Shown here piece by piece: positions 34,224-45,436 of a stretch of 64,000 nt of DNA. Each line of letters begins with the position of its first letter. Position 1 is the first letter of the stretch. A program made the position numbers and the translations under genes. This stretch comes from Parasponia andersonii. Taxonomy: Eukaryota > Streptophyta > Magnoliopsida > Rosales > Cannabaceae. The notes below the pieces were generated by a model. It searched no databases, was not told the origin of the DNA, and worked only from the letters and a program-made list of their open reading frames with translations. The stretch is from NCBI GenBank assembly GCA_002914805.1, contig JXTB01000151.1:469200-533199 (forward strand). The letters are read 5' to 3'.

Positions 34224-34799
34224 ATGGTAATAACCCAGTTCTTGATTGTATATTGCCCCTCTGCATTCAATGCTATACTGGGAAGTCCAACACTGAGGGA
34301 ACTTCGAGCAGTAACATCGATCTATCATCTCGCTATGAAATTCCCGACTCAACAAGGAGTAGGCGAAGTGCGAGGAAACCAGTATGATGCGCGGACTTGT
34401 TACAACAACTCTTTAAAGCTCGCAGCAAAGGATGCGACACCTTGCACGATGATGGTCCAAAGAGAAGCATCAGTCGAAGCATCAGTCGAAGCATCAGTCG
34501 AAGCGTCAGTTGAAGCGTCAGGTGAAACATCAATCGAAACGACAAGCGAAGACCTCGACCCTCGGAAAATCGATGGAGAGGTCAAAACCGGACCAATTGA
34601 AGACTTGAAGGATTTGCTATTTGACAGGTCCTCCAAGATTTTAAAAATTAGAGCGAGGCTTCAAGAACCTATGCGAGCTTCATTGGTCGCTTTTCTGAAA
34701 TCTAACTTGGATGTCTTCAGGACTGATCCGAATATCATGTCACCGCCTCAATATAGATACGGCAATCTACCTATGAGCAAGATCAAAGTAGTGCGCTGA
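34224..34799 (+). pseudogene. Ty3/gypsy gag-protease/pol leader fragment
   Basis: The reading has FLIVYCPSAFNAILGSPTLR, then AVTSIYHLAMKFPTQQGVGE and VRGNQYDARTCYNNSLKLAA. This is the conserved end of the aspartic protease domain in plant Tat-type polyproteins. A 12-base tandem repeat (34470-34525) encodes repeated EASV. The frame then runs through an RARLQEPMRASLVAFLKSN-like segment, the usual lead-in to reverse transcriptase, and stops at 34797. Confidence 0.75.
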
Positions 34800-35000
34800 T
34801 AAGGATTGAGCTCGATCTCTTAGAAGAAAGGCTTGAGCAGTCTCAGCTTCGGATCACATCATATCAACAGCACACTGCTCGATATTATAACCCTAAAGTC
34901 AGACGAAGAGGATTTGAAGTTGGCGAACTTGTTCTTCGGCAAGACCTTGTTCTTCGGAACCCTCTTGGGAATGACCGTATGTTATTATTGCCATCATTTG
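34800..35000 (+). pseudogene. Ty3/gypsy integrase C-terminal tail
   Basis: It reads LDLLEERLEQSQLRITSYQQ, then RYYNPKVRRRGFEVGELVLR and DLVLRNPLGN. This is the end of the integrase in Tat-type elements. It follows the protease-region fragment almost directly, so roughly the whole reverse transcriptase, RNase H and integrase core has been deleted. Confidence 0.75.
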
Positions 35001-35137
35001 ACCTGGGACATATAAGTTAGCTCGAGCTGGCAGACAAAAGATCGAGCATGCCTGGAATGCATGACAACTTCGTTGCTTTTATCAGTGAATTTTCATGTTT
35101 TCATGTTTTCGTCATTCATCAATAAAGACATCTACTT

Positions 35138-35285
35138 ATTCGTTATTCGTCATTCGTTGATCGTCATTCGTTGTTTGTCATTCGTTGATCGTCATTCGTT
35201 GATCATCATTCGTTGTTCGTCATTCGTTGATCATCATTCATTGATCATCATTCGTTAATCGTCATTCATTGATCGTCATTCGCCA
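35138..35285. repeat. Tandem array of about 15-bp units (CGTCATTCGTTGAT)
   Basis: About ten imperfect units of (G/A)TCATTCGTTGATC in the spacer of the Ty3/gypsy element. The units are adjacent, without spacers, so this is a minisatellite and not a CRISPR-type array. Confidence 0.8.
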
Positions 35286-35950
35286 TCATCAATAAGGGTG
35301 TCTCCTCATCGATCTTTCGAATTGGTACTTTTTATAGTTTTATGGCAGTCTTCGAACACCATAAGACTCGGGGGGCAGTGGGATCAGAATATTGTCTTCT
35401 ACTTGCTTCCTAAGGGACTATGCAAAATGTCCATTTAGAGGGGTCGGAATTTTAGATCGTTGAAATATCTAAAATTCCTTAAAATCCTAGGATTTTCTCC
35501 TCGCTTCATGCCTTAGCATGTTGTATTACGCAATTTCCCTCCTCGAACAACAAAGTAACTAAGCAAAACATTCATTGTTCGATGTGATATATTACTATAT
35601 TTACATTTTGCCATGGAACTTTTGAAAAACAGTATTGAGTTTGCATCACTCATACTTGCTATTTTCTTAAGCGACCTAACCTATCCTAACACAACCATTT
35701 TAAGTGTGTTGGATTTAAATCGCAACAGCATACCGATCAGTCACTTAGTGATTGACTACTTGGTTAAATTAATTATCTTCTATATTACGACTTAGTGTGT
35801 TGATTGTTTTGCAGGAATAAATGTCTAACAAGGAAAGCATTTGTTCATTGATAAAAGCTCGCACCTATATGCAAGCAAAGAAATATAAATAAGAGGGGAC
35901 CAAGCCCGTATTGTTCTGAAGTAAAAATTAAAAAAAAAAAAAAGATAACA

Positions 35951-38113
35951 TTATTTTTGTGCAGATGTGCTCGCCCCACCATCTCCAGTCTTGGTAGCTT
36001 CATCTTCCCTCACACTATGGACAAGCTCGACCACGTTTTCGCCGAGGATGGAAAAGTTGAAGTCCGGATGCTCGCAGAAGATGTTGTATATGATGGTCGA
36101 CGAGGCGATGTCACTGGCTTTGTCTTCGAGATCCTTGACTTCAGTAGCCTTGAACTCTTCAACAGCCTTATCAGCCGCCTTTGTTGTTGCCTCCTTCATG
36201 CGATCCGGATGCTCGGAGATAGTCTTTTCAAGATCTTTAATTTTTTCCTCGAGCTTCTCCTTTTCCAACTTTTCTTTGGCCAGACCTTCAAGCAGCTGCT
36301 GCCTCTCTAAATCGAAGGCTTTTTTCTCCTCCTCGCGAGCCTTCTCCGAGTCCTCGAATGCTTGAGTTATCTCGTCGACTTGTTCTGCCTTCTCCAAACA
36401 CTCGAGGACTGGGTCATGCATCAGGATAGCAGCTGCAACAGTCTAAAAACATAACACATCAATACCAGAAAAATGCATTGAAAAGAGAAAAAGGAGGATG
36501 CTTACATTTGCCAACATCCTCATCGCAGAACCAAAGGCAACCTTGGCAGATCGTCGCTTCATCCTCTCCCAGCCCTCTTTGGAAGTGAAACGATCAATGA
36601 AAGCTGCACTCATACCAGCCTTCTCTAGTAATTGATTAAGGAGTGCGAAGAGCTCCTCATCCTTGTCAACTTGGTTTGGTTCCGAAGAGGTGGCAGTCTC
36701 CTTGGATGGTTCGGGATAAGTCATTGTTTGAGGCTGTGGAGGAGGCGAGCTTGCCGGGATGTCCTCGAAGGCGACTTTTCATTTTTTGGAAGTGTTGACC
36801 TTCTCTTTCCCTTTCGATGACGATGGAGGAGTGCTCTCGGGTGTCTTAGATTTTGCCATAGAGCCGAGAGTGGAAAGTGGTGCTCGCAGGCCGTTACCAA
36901 TAACCATCTCTGTACAGATATGTCAGCAAGCGAGGTGACATAATACGATGATGATGAAAATATGTATATATATATATATATAATTACCTTCTTACTGTTG
37001 AGGAGCTGGTGGTGATGCTTTTTCTGGAGAAGATGGTTCCGAAGTTGAAGGGGTGGCAGGTGCTTTTCATTTCCTAGGTTTGGAAGACGAGGCACTCTTT
37101 TCCGTCTACTTCCTCGGCTTCTTTTTCTTCGAGCTCGAAGGTCTGGACGAATGGACAGTGGGGTCAGGGAATGCGGCTCCCTTAAGAAGCAAACCGCAAG
37201 CGACCAAGTTCTTGGAAGTCCCAAGCTTCTTCCAATCAAATTCCTCAATCGAAAAGTCGTTGATTTTGTACACCCTTACGAGCTGTTCCCTGGAAAATCT
37301 GGGCCGTTCCTTATTGTCTGCGATGATATACGAGTGCAATCAAATTAAATATGATAATACAGAAAATGCGCTAAATTGAAGAGCTACCTACCAGGATTCT
37401 GAAAGAAGCGGTTATCCGCATAGTCAAAGTGGAAAAATAGATTTTTCCATTTTCCCATGTTGTTGCAAACTCCGTAGATTGTTTTTATTGTCTGGTTCGA
37501 CCACTTGCTCACATAAAAGAAGCCAAAATCTGACGAGTTTGATTTCACTTGGTAAAACCAAGTGAACTCTTCAGGTGTAGGGGTTTCTAAGCCTAATTTA
37601 TGATATAGTATATACAAACCTACCATGTATCTATAAGTGTTTGGGGTTAGTTGAAAAGGAATGACTCCGTAATAGTCGACGATGGATTTTATGTAAGGAT
37701 GAAGTGGAAGATAGACCCCGTATTTGAGAACTGCTTCAGAGAATGATGCAATTCCGAGAGGTAGTGTATGTGATCGATTGAACTCCATGGGAAGACGAAG
37801 AGGGATGGCGATCTTGTAGTTGCATATGATCTTGCTGAGCCTGTTCGTGGTGCAGCTCGTCCTTATATTAGTACATGACCAATCTCCCTCTACATATTGG
37901 TAACCCGTTGCGAATGCAGGGGCATCTCTGATATACCGGAGCCATTGGTCTTGAGGTAGGTCGCCTATACGAGGACTAATTTGCCTGGCCCTGGTTATCT
38001 CAACTTCGGGTTCTAGCTCAAGATAATCTTAGAAGGTTTATAGAGCTAATACTGGTATTAGAAGATTCTCCTGAGAATGCATTCCTTTCCCTAAAATCCT
38101 CATTACTAGACAT
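35951..38113 (-). CDS. Antisense ORF of Ty3/gypsy element (gypsy-type transposon domain plus coiled coil), spliced, partly decayed
   Basis: On the minus strand a product can be traced from ATG 38113. A frame change near 38030 leads to EVEITRARQISPRIGDLPQ and MEFNRSHTLPLGIASFSEAV. The segment YLPLHPYIKSIVDYYGVIPF and YMVGLYILYHKLGLETPTPE follows; it resembles the Pfam 'putative gypsy type transposon' domain. The next exon starts at 37317 after a clean 74-bp GT/AG intron (37318-37391) that restores an Asp codon. Later pieces (36724-36443, 36421-35951) give a Ser/Lys-rich linker and a Glu/Lys-rich coiled coil ending GGASTSAQK. Function is unknown. The orientation is opposite to pol, and a TATA-like TATATATATC lies upstream on the same strand (about 38711-38720). 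Confidence 0.6.
36962..36982. repeat. (TA)n microsatellite
   Basis: A short TA run inside a probable intron of the antisense ORF. Confidence 0.7.
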
Positions 38114-39092
38114 CTGAAAAGAAATGGTAATGAATTTAGTCCTATGCGAGCATCAGGGATCTAAGCTATATGCAAGCAGTTTTAGTGTCTCATCCTAGGA
38201 TTGCATCAACAAACTACTCATCGGATTTTTTCTAATTGATCTACGGATTCATAAAAAAATTGTTCGAGCAGTTTGTTAAAAAAATAAAAACTCTTTCACG
38301 AGTTCATCTCTGTCAGTCATCTAAAAGAAGAATCTATAGACCAACGAAGGGGTTCTAAAAATTTTCATTTTACAGTCCATCTGAGTATGGGATGGGTTTA
38401 TGTTCAGAATATTTAGCTTCTGGTATTTCGGTTCTACGGTTTGTTCCTATTTTCTATTCTAGGATCTGTAAATAAAGAATTCTGAAAAATCGAATAACGA
38501 GAGAGAAGATATATACTAACCTTTCTTCGAAGACGGAAGGACCAAGATGATGTTCGAAGGATTATGATGATAACTTCATCGGAGAAGATGACAAAGTTGT
38601 GCGAGCTGGGAAACAGAACGACGCTGGAAGAATTTCTCTGTGAATACTTCGGGTTTAAGAGAGAAAATAGCAGACGATTGGTTTTTTGAAGAGGAGGCAG
38701 ATTAGTGTTCGATATATATACCTCGAGCGTCGTCAAATCACAGCCATAGATCAAGGTATTTAATTTTCAGATCCAAAGGTCGAAGTTCACGTTGGATTTG
38801 ATTTTTTCAAAATTAAATCGGTATCTTTTCAAAATTTGAAACGATTCGATTTAAGACGACAGCTGGCATCATCGCTATCATTAAGTCTCCTCGAGTTTTG
38901 CTATTCTTCTTAGAAAAGGCGACACGTGTTTTCATCTGTCAGAAAAAGGTGCGCGTGATCTTGAAAAAGGTGAGATTTGAGATCTGGCGACTCTTGGACT
39001 CTTCAAGGGTCTGAAGTCTAGGTCATGACGTCGCATTTTTTAAGCTCGCACTTACATTAAAAGGAAACTCCATTTTGTCCTAAAGAACTAAT
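38114..39092. other. Ty3/gypsy 3' spacer: leader of antisense ORF and unassigned DNA
   Basis: It contains the TATA-like motif for the antisense unit and otherwise no recognised coding sequence on the plus strand. Confidence 0.45.
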
Positions 39093-39108
39093 GGAGCTGG
39101 GGGGCAAT
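39093..39108 (+). other. Polypurine tract of Ty3/gypsy element
   Basis: GGAGCTGGGGGGCAAT lies immediately before the LTR start TGTTGTGTGG. Confidence 0.7.
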
Positions 39109-39787
39109 TGTTGTGTGGTCTAAAATCCTATGTCAGGTTGCATGAGTAAGATTAAGTGCGACCTCTTCCGAAAGAGTTACATGCGACCTCAACCGCATAA
39201 GTTAGTGCGACCTCTTCCGAAAGAGTTACGTGCGACCTCCTCTGAACAAGTTTAAAGCGACCTCCTCTGAACGAGTTAAGTGCGACCAGAATGAAAAGGA
39301 GACTAGTCTACGCTTCGTCAAACGGGTAATCTACAAAGAAAGGGAAACAAAAATTTCTCTTTAAAGATCGACCAGTCACCTCATTTAAGTGATTACCCAG
39401 TTATATTATGACTCAAATTATATTGCTTGATTATACAGTTACCCATTCTCACAATTGGGAAACATTGAGCTATCCTCATCCATATAAAGGGAGTTCAATG
39501 TTTCAGTGGGGGGATCTTGGACTTTTTCTGTTCTGGGGAGGCTGAGGAATTTTTGAGAGAACCTTTTAAACTCTTGCTTCTTCTTTCCGGACAACACATT
39601 ATAATTTTGAGTTTTTATAATTCTCCAGAAAATAGTAAAAAACAATGGACGTAGGCTCATCTTTTTTGGGGCTGAACCACTATAAAATTCTTGTTTCTTA
39701 ATTTACTTTAATTAATTAACCATTTTCACACACAAACCACATCTTGCAATTTTCCTAAATTTATTGTTGACAAAACCTCCATCAACA
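39109..39787 (+). repeat. Ty3/gypsy 3' LTR
   Basis: Begins TGTTGTGTGGTC and ends CCATCAACA, giving a terminal TGTTG/CAACA inverted repeat. It includes a CATATAAAGGG TATA box at about 39481. About five tandem units of 25-30 bp starting GTGCGACCTC(T/C)TC lie at 39157-39290. It is 679 bp. No 5' partner LTR occurs in the window. Confidence 0.75.
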
Positions 39788-39985
39788 CTGCTGGACCATA
39801 TGTTCCCTAAAAGTATAGGCAAGTTGGCTGTCAATACAATAAGTCTCCGTTTATCTCTAAAACAAGAAAGTATATTAATCTTGGTTTATCTAAATTAGTA
39901 CTCAAAATGTGAAATAAATAAACAATATACTCTCTCTATTTGTTATTTTGTTTTTCAATGTTAATTATGTTTTAATTTTTAATAA

Positions 39986-40268
39986 NNNNNNNNNNNNNNN
40001 NNNNNNNNNNNNNNNNNNNNNNNNNNNNNNNNNNNNNNNNNNNNNNNNNNNNNNNNNNNNNNNNNNNNNNNNNNNNNNNNNNNNNNNNNNNNNNNNNNNN
40101 NNNNNNNNNNNNNNNNNNNNNNNNNNNNNNNNNNNNNNNNNNNNNNNNNNNNNNNNNNNNNNNNNNNNNNNNNNNNNNNNNNNNNNNNNNNNNNNNNNNN
40201 NNNNNNNNNNNNNNNNNNNNNNNNNNNNNNNNNNNNNNNNNNNNNNNNNNNNNNNNNNNNNNNNNNNN
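39986..40268. other. Assembly gap (283 N)
   Basis: Continuous N run; content unknown. Confidence 1.
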
Positions 40269-40734
40269 TATATTGCGTAAATGTATATATCTCCATGTAC
40301 TACATAAAAGCCACAATCCGAATTAAAATTATAATAGATATTTCTTCTTTTCTGCAATGACCAGTAGAATTATTGTACTTTTGTACCTTTTAGAAACCAA
40401 ATTATGCACAACCTGACTTCTCTGCCCTTCTTTTATTTTATTTTATTTTTGTTACGTTCTTGATCTTTTCTTCGTTAGATGAACTTGTAGATCTCAACCA
40501 AATATAGCTTTGATACCACTTGTATGACACCCACAAAAAAAAAAAAAAAAACGCAATATTGATCTGATTTCAAAAAGAATTTAGACCTAGTAGCACATAC
40601 ACAAGAGAATAAAAAACATAAGTATTTTTACTTGATTTAGTCATAAAATATAGCTTACAAGATCATTAGTAAATATTTCCCTAAGAACAAAAACAATTTA
40701 CACTTTTCATTTTCTATCCATCCGAAAGTAACTA

Positions 40735-41188
40735 AGGCAATGTTTGGTAGAGAAGAAAGAAAGTAGAAAAGAAGGAAAAATCAGAAAGGAAAGGAAATGT
40801 GTTAAATGAAAATAAAAGTGTTTTTTTTTTTATTATTGTTTGATATATAGAAAAGAAAAAAAATTAATATACATTAAAATTAAAATGACTGTTTCACCAT
40901 TTTATTAAAATTTTAAAAGTAGTATATAAAGTTCATTTGATAAATTTAATTTAAAATATGAGTAAAAAAAAATTTTTCTGCATTTTTTCTCTATTTTTAG
41001 TAGGAAAATATTTGAGTAAGTCTTGCTACTTTTTTTCTTTCTTTTCCCGTTCTATCAAACTAATAAAATATTCATTTTCTTTTATTTTTTATTGAAAACT
41101 TTTTATTCTTTTTTTTTATTTATTTTTCTCTACTTTTCCATTAAAATTTTTCATTTTTCTGTTTTTTTCTTCGTACCAAACATATCCT
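40735..41188. mobile_element. MITE with AGG..ATGTTTGGTA ends
   Basis: The left end AGGCAATGTTTGGTA and the inverted right end AGGATATGTTTGGTA form terminal inverted repeats. The interior is about 450 bp of A/G-rich then T/C-rich complementary sequence, so the whole element can fold back. It has no coding sequence. The ends are hAT-like. The target duplication is not clear. Confidence 0.6.
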
Positions 41189-41503
41189 GAAAATATGTAA
41201 ATACAATCTCTCTGAAACCATAATTATATTTTTTTTAGCTCTCTGCATTGAAAACCCCAATAATACTCTCACCAAATTCTGTCGCCGCTCTCTCTAGCTC
41301 TCTCAATGTCTCTCGCTCACAATACAACCGCTCATTAGTCGTATATATAAGCATTAAATATTAGAATCCAAACTAAATTAGGATTCCTCCTGGAATGTAA
41401 CTTATCTAATATGTACATAGCTTATATACTAAAGTCCAAGGCCATAGCCCCGTGAGTCAAAAGACGAGCTAGAGTCCAAATTTGTTACGCTTCCTGATGA
41501 TTC

Positions 41504-41680
41504 GACAATCACATAACACGTCATAATCCTCTGTCTCTCTCCCTCCAAAAAATTCCACTATCCTGTCCTTTATATAAAACTTCGAGCAATTTGACAATCA
41601 GGTAACATGTCGTAATCCTTTGTCTCTCTCTCCAACTAATTTCCTCTGTCCTGTCCTAAATAAAACTTTGGGCAACTCAT
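41504..41680 (+). promoter_or_regulatory. UGT A2 core promoter with tandemly duplicated 89-bp segment
   Basis: Copies begin at 41504 and 41593 (GACAATCA...GTAACA / ATAACACGT). The upstream copy has a strong TTTATATAAAAC TATA box at about 41570. The downstream copy reads CCTAAATAAAAC at the equivalent place. Gene A1 has only one version (CCCATAAAAC). Promoter role is inferred from position. Confidence 0.5.
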
Positions 41681-41772
41681 CGTTGAAGCTTTGACATAAA
41701 CATCTCCTTTCCAACTCCACACAAAACCTCAAAACAACACAATCCCCGTCACTAGTGGCGGAATCAGCAAAG

Positions 41773-42848
41773 ATGAGCTCAACAATAGTTCTATACCCAA
41801 CACCAGCCATAGGCCATCTCATCTCCATGGTTGAGCTCGGCAAGCTCATACTCATGACCAAACCATCACTCACTATCCACATCCTCATCGCCACCGCACC
41901 CTACAACGCCGGTGACACCTCCCCCTACATCGCCGCCGTCTCTGCCGCCATTCCTTCCATCACCTTCCACCACCTCCCACCCATCTCACTCCCTCCACAC
42001 CTCTCAGCCTCTTCCACCCACCACGAGACCCTCACCTTCGAGCTCCTCCGCCTCAACAAGCCCATCGTACTCCAAGCCCTCCGTTCCATCTCCCGAAACG
42101 ACACCGTTCACGCCGTCATCATGGACTTCTTCTGCGCCGAAACACTTACCGTCCCTGCTCACCTCAACATCCCCGGTTTCCTCTTCTACACTTCTGGGGC
42201 CGCTTCTTTAGCAGCCTTCTTATACTTACCGACCCTTCACCGGAAATCTGACCAGAGCTTCAAAGACCAAAATACCCTCCTCGACATTCCCGGCATCCCG
42301 CCGATTCCGTCCTCCGATATGTTCAAACCGATTCTCGACCGTAACGATAAGGCTTACCACGACTTCCTCGACTGCACCCGTCACTTTCCGGAAGCGTGCG
42401 GAGTGATTGTCAACACGTTTGAGTCTCTCGAGCCCAGAGCGGTAAAAGCCATATCCGACGGCCTATGCGTCCCGGACGGGGTGACTCCTCCAATTCACTG
42501 TATCGGACCGTTGACTGTGACCAAAGAAGGAGACGGAGTTGTACGGCCCAAGACACTAACTTGGCTCGACTCACAACCGAGTCGAAGCGTCGTGTTCCTC
42601 TGTTTCGGAAGTCTGGGGTCGTTCTCCGCGGAGCAGTTGAGAGAAATAGCCGTCGGGTTGGAGAGGAGCGGTCAGAGGTTCTTGTGGGTGGTGCGTAGTC
42701 CGGTCAGCGTTGCTACCTCGGGTCTGCCCGACCCAGATTTGGATTCATTGTTTCCGGCTGGGTTCTTGGAGCGGACTAGGGAGAGGGGGCTGGTGGTGAA
42801 GAACTGGGCTCCCCAGGTGGAGGTGCTGAGTCATGACTCGGTGGGTGG

Positions 42849-42879
<31 letters not shown>

Positions 42880-43176
42880 CTGGAAGCGGTGTGTGCTGGT
42901 GTCCCCATGGTGGCGTGGCCTTTGTACGCGGAACAGAGGTTTAACAGAGTGGTTTTGGTTGAGGAGCTTAAGCTTGCTTTGCCAATAAATGAGTCCGAGA
43001 ATGGGTTGGTTTGCGCTAGTGAAGTGGAGAAGCGAGTTAGTGAGTTGATGGACTCGGAAAGCGGTGACTCGGTTCGGATCAGAGTCCTGGCCATGAAGAA
43101 TGAAGCCGAAGCTGCTCTGAAAGACGGCGGGTCATCTCGAGTTGCGTTCACGCAACTCACTGAGTCATGGAATTAG
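41773..43176 (+). CDS. UDP-glycosyltransferase, UGT88-like (gene A2)
   Basis: This is an intronless 467-residue enzyme, a close paralogue of A1. His15 lies in VLYPTPAIGHLISM and Asp118 in VIMDFFCAE. The PSPG box is at about residues 345-388 ([32 protein letters not shown] with terminal Gln). As in A1, the frame runs upstream to a GTG, and I take the ATG at 41773. Differences from A1 are scattered; several fall in the acceptor-side N-terminal half (GFLFYTSGAASLAAF in place of CFFFYTSPASSLAAF), so acceptor preference could differ. The leader is almost identical to that of A1, but the promoter is rearranged. The frame is intact, so the gene is probably functional. Confidence 0.93.
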
Positions 43177-45436
43177 CATATTAATATATGGTTCATAGTC
43201 GGTACTTGAATGTTGTGAGTAGAACAAAGCCGCGTAATCAGTAATCAGAAGGAAAGTGACTTTGAAATTCTTATTTGTCTTAATAATCTTTTAAATAGTG
43301 TTTTCTTTATTGACGTGATCTAAAGTTTAAAATCTATCAATTTTTGCTCAAAGAAAATTATACATTCCCGCATGTACTTCTCTGTACTTCTTCTTTTCAT
43401 ATTTTCCTTGTAAATTATTGTAGTCATGTCAAGTGCGTAATTAGTTTGTTCTCAAGCGTGATAAAGCTGCTCTTATTGGAATTTTTCTGTAGGATTACGT
43501 CCTTTCTATGATTAGTTAGTTTTTTAGATTTGCACCTTATAGCTTTAATTTTTTTTTTTTTTTTTTCTCTGTGACACATTGATGAATACTAAAATGAATC
43601 CCAATCACAAAGCCTACAATTTGGTTGCTGGTTAGAGCCTGCATGTGGATTACAAACTACCTATTATTCCTTTTTGACTTTCTATTTTTAATGATTTAGG
43701 ATGATTCATGAATGATATTGAGATTATATAACCACACAATTTTTATTTTTTGAGATTTTATTTTATGTTCAAGATAAAATTACATTTATCATATATCACT
43801 ACCTTAAGGGGGAGAAAAAAGATTGTGAATATTTTATTTTCGCTTATTTTTCTTACTTTTGTTTGAGCTGTTTGGTTATATGAATAAAAAATTTCATATA
43901 GGATAAGGCAGTCTGCAGTCATGGCTTTTTAGTTATTCCAAATCGTATAAATAGAGGTTGAATTTGATATGTCCTTAGTTCAAAGGTCTTTTATAGCAAA
44001 TAATAATAACTTAAAAGCACTAATTTTTTTAAATTAGTCTATAAATTCATTACTAGTTAATGCGCAATGTCTATTTCATTCACAAAAATAACATGCTTTT
44101 TCAAGATTAAAAATATTAATTCCATTTCATTCTGTTGAGAACCAAATGTAATAATATTTATTTATGGTCTAATTTCAAATTTCAACTAAACAAACGGAAC
44201 GGAGAAAACTAGCCAGGAAAAGGAAATAATGGGATAAAAGAGGATGGTTTCGTTGAACCACACCCTCACAAGAACCTCATTAACCTAAGCTCAGAGAGCT
44301 GAAAATTCAGTTTACAAATTCAACTCTGTCCTCTTCCTCTAAGAGTTGCAGCTCCAATAGTGCTAATCTCCTCTAATCAACTAGATCAGGCCGTTCGGGT
44401 CAATAACAAACCCAATACACGGTTTCAAAAGGTGCCACGCCAGTAAATGACAAATACACGGTTTCAAGCGTGCCACGCCAGTAAATGACAAAGTAAAAGA
44501 AATATAAAAAAATGCTGCATGTTATTTGGAAAACGACAACTCAAGAAAGAGGTAACGACAATAACACGTCCAAGTTGCGAACAGACTATCAAGCAATAGT
44601 GGCCCCTGCATCAATTTCAATTCTTATTACCATTATTACTACCTTCAATTTTATTTACCCGACCAAACACTTACCAAATTTCCGCTTAGAAACTCTCATT
44701 ATATTAGTCTTAAAGGGGAAAAATAAAACATTTTCTATATAATTTCCTATTCCTTAAATGAGAAGATATCACGAAATGCAAATTACCAGTTCGAACTTTA
44801 TTACAATGCAAGAAAATTCAACTTCCTACAATGACAAATAACAAGTCTTATACTCCCACATGCTTTATTAAATTACATGATTTTCAAGACATTGCATGCA
44901 AGAATAAACTGTATAAAGTATCATATTGCTACAGTATTCTCACTTTCATGTTTTTGTTTAAGGACATTCATAAACATAGCTTTTGATGGAACATATCGAA
45001 CAAACACGGAACAGTAATGGTGCTAAAATGCAGATGCTACATGTTCTAGAATAGCCCAACCAAGAACAAAAGTGAAAATTTTAACCTATTCAAACAAATA
45101 TGTTTCTTCTTTTGTTCAGGCATCAGACTAGACAAGATGTCAATTAACACAGAAAAAGAAATTAAGCAACGAATGAATCCCTGCAATTACACCAACCAAA
45201 ATTAGGATTGCCAAAATAACGGAAGTCGTTAATAAAAAAATGTATAAAAAAGAAAAAGTGAAGAAAAATGAAAGAATGGTTGGTGCCAACATGTGTGGAG
45301 CTACTCATTCAAATTAGATGAACTCGTTCTTCATTGTCTCGATATTGGCTCATGTTAATACAGTAGTAATCAATTAAAAGAGATCATTGACTCACAGTAT
45401 AGCTTAGACATAGCTAGCTCTGTAGTCATCCTTACC
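43177..45436. other. A2 3' flank and upstream region of pseudogene B2
   Basis: 43177-43380 matches the A1 3' flank. 43440-43700 and 45280-45436 match the region upstream of B1. 44280-44640 shares phrases such as CCCCTGCATCAATT with 53600-53800, upstream of the A3 remnant. These matches outline the A-B module. No separate gene is seen. Confidence 0.55.

Larger units (their letters stand above)
34220..39787 (+). mobile_element. Ty3/gypsy element, Tat-type, internally deleted, with antisense ORF
   Basis: On the plus strand there is the end of a protease domain, a short integrase C-terminal piece, a long 3' spacer, a polypurine tract (about 39093-39108) and a 3' LTR (39109-39787). Reverse transcriptase, RNase H and the integrase core are absent. 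The spacer carries a minus-strand, intron-containing ORF (35951-38113). Antisense extra ORFs between pol and the 3' LTR are known from Tat-lineage elements, which is my reason for the lineage call. No 5' LTR is present. Confidence 0.75.

Noticed and set aside
35138..35285. Regular short repeats resembling a CRISPR array
   Set aside because: Units are contiguous without unique spacers, and the DNA is plant nuclear. It is a minisatellite in a retroelement.
35957..36365. Plus-strand ORFs opposite the coiled-coil ORF
   Set aside because: Mirror-frame artefacts of the antisense ORF. The minus-strand reading shows domain structure and splice sites.
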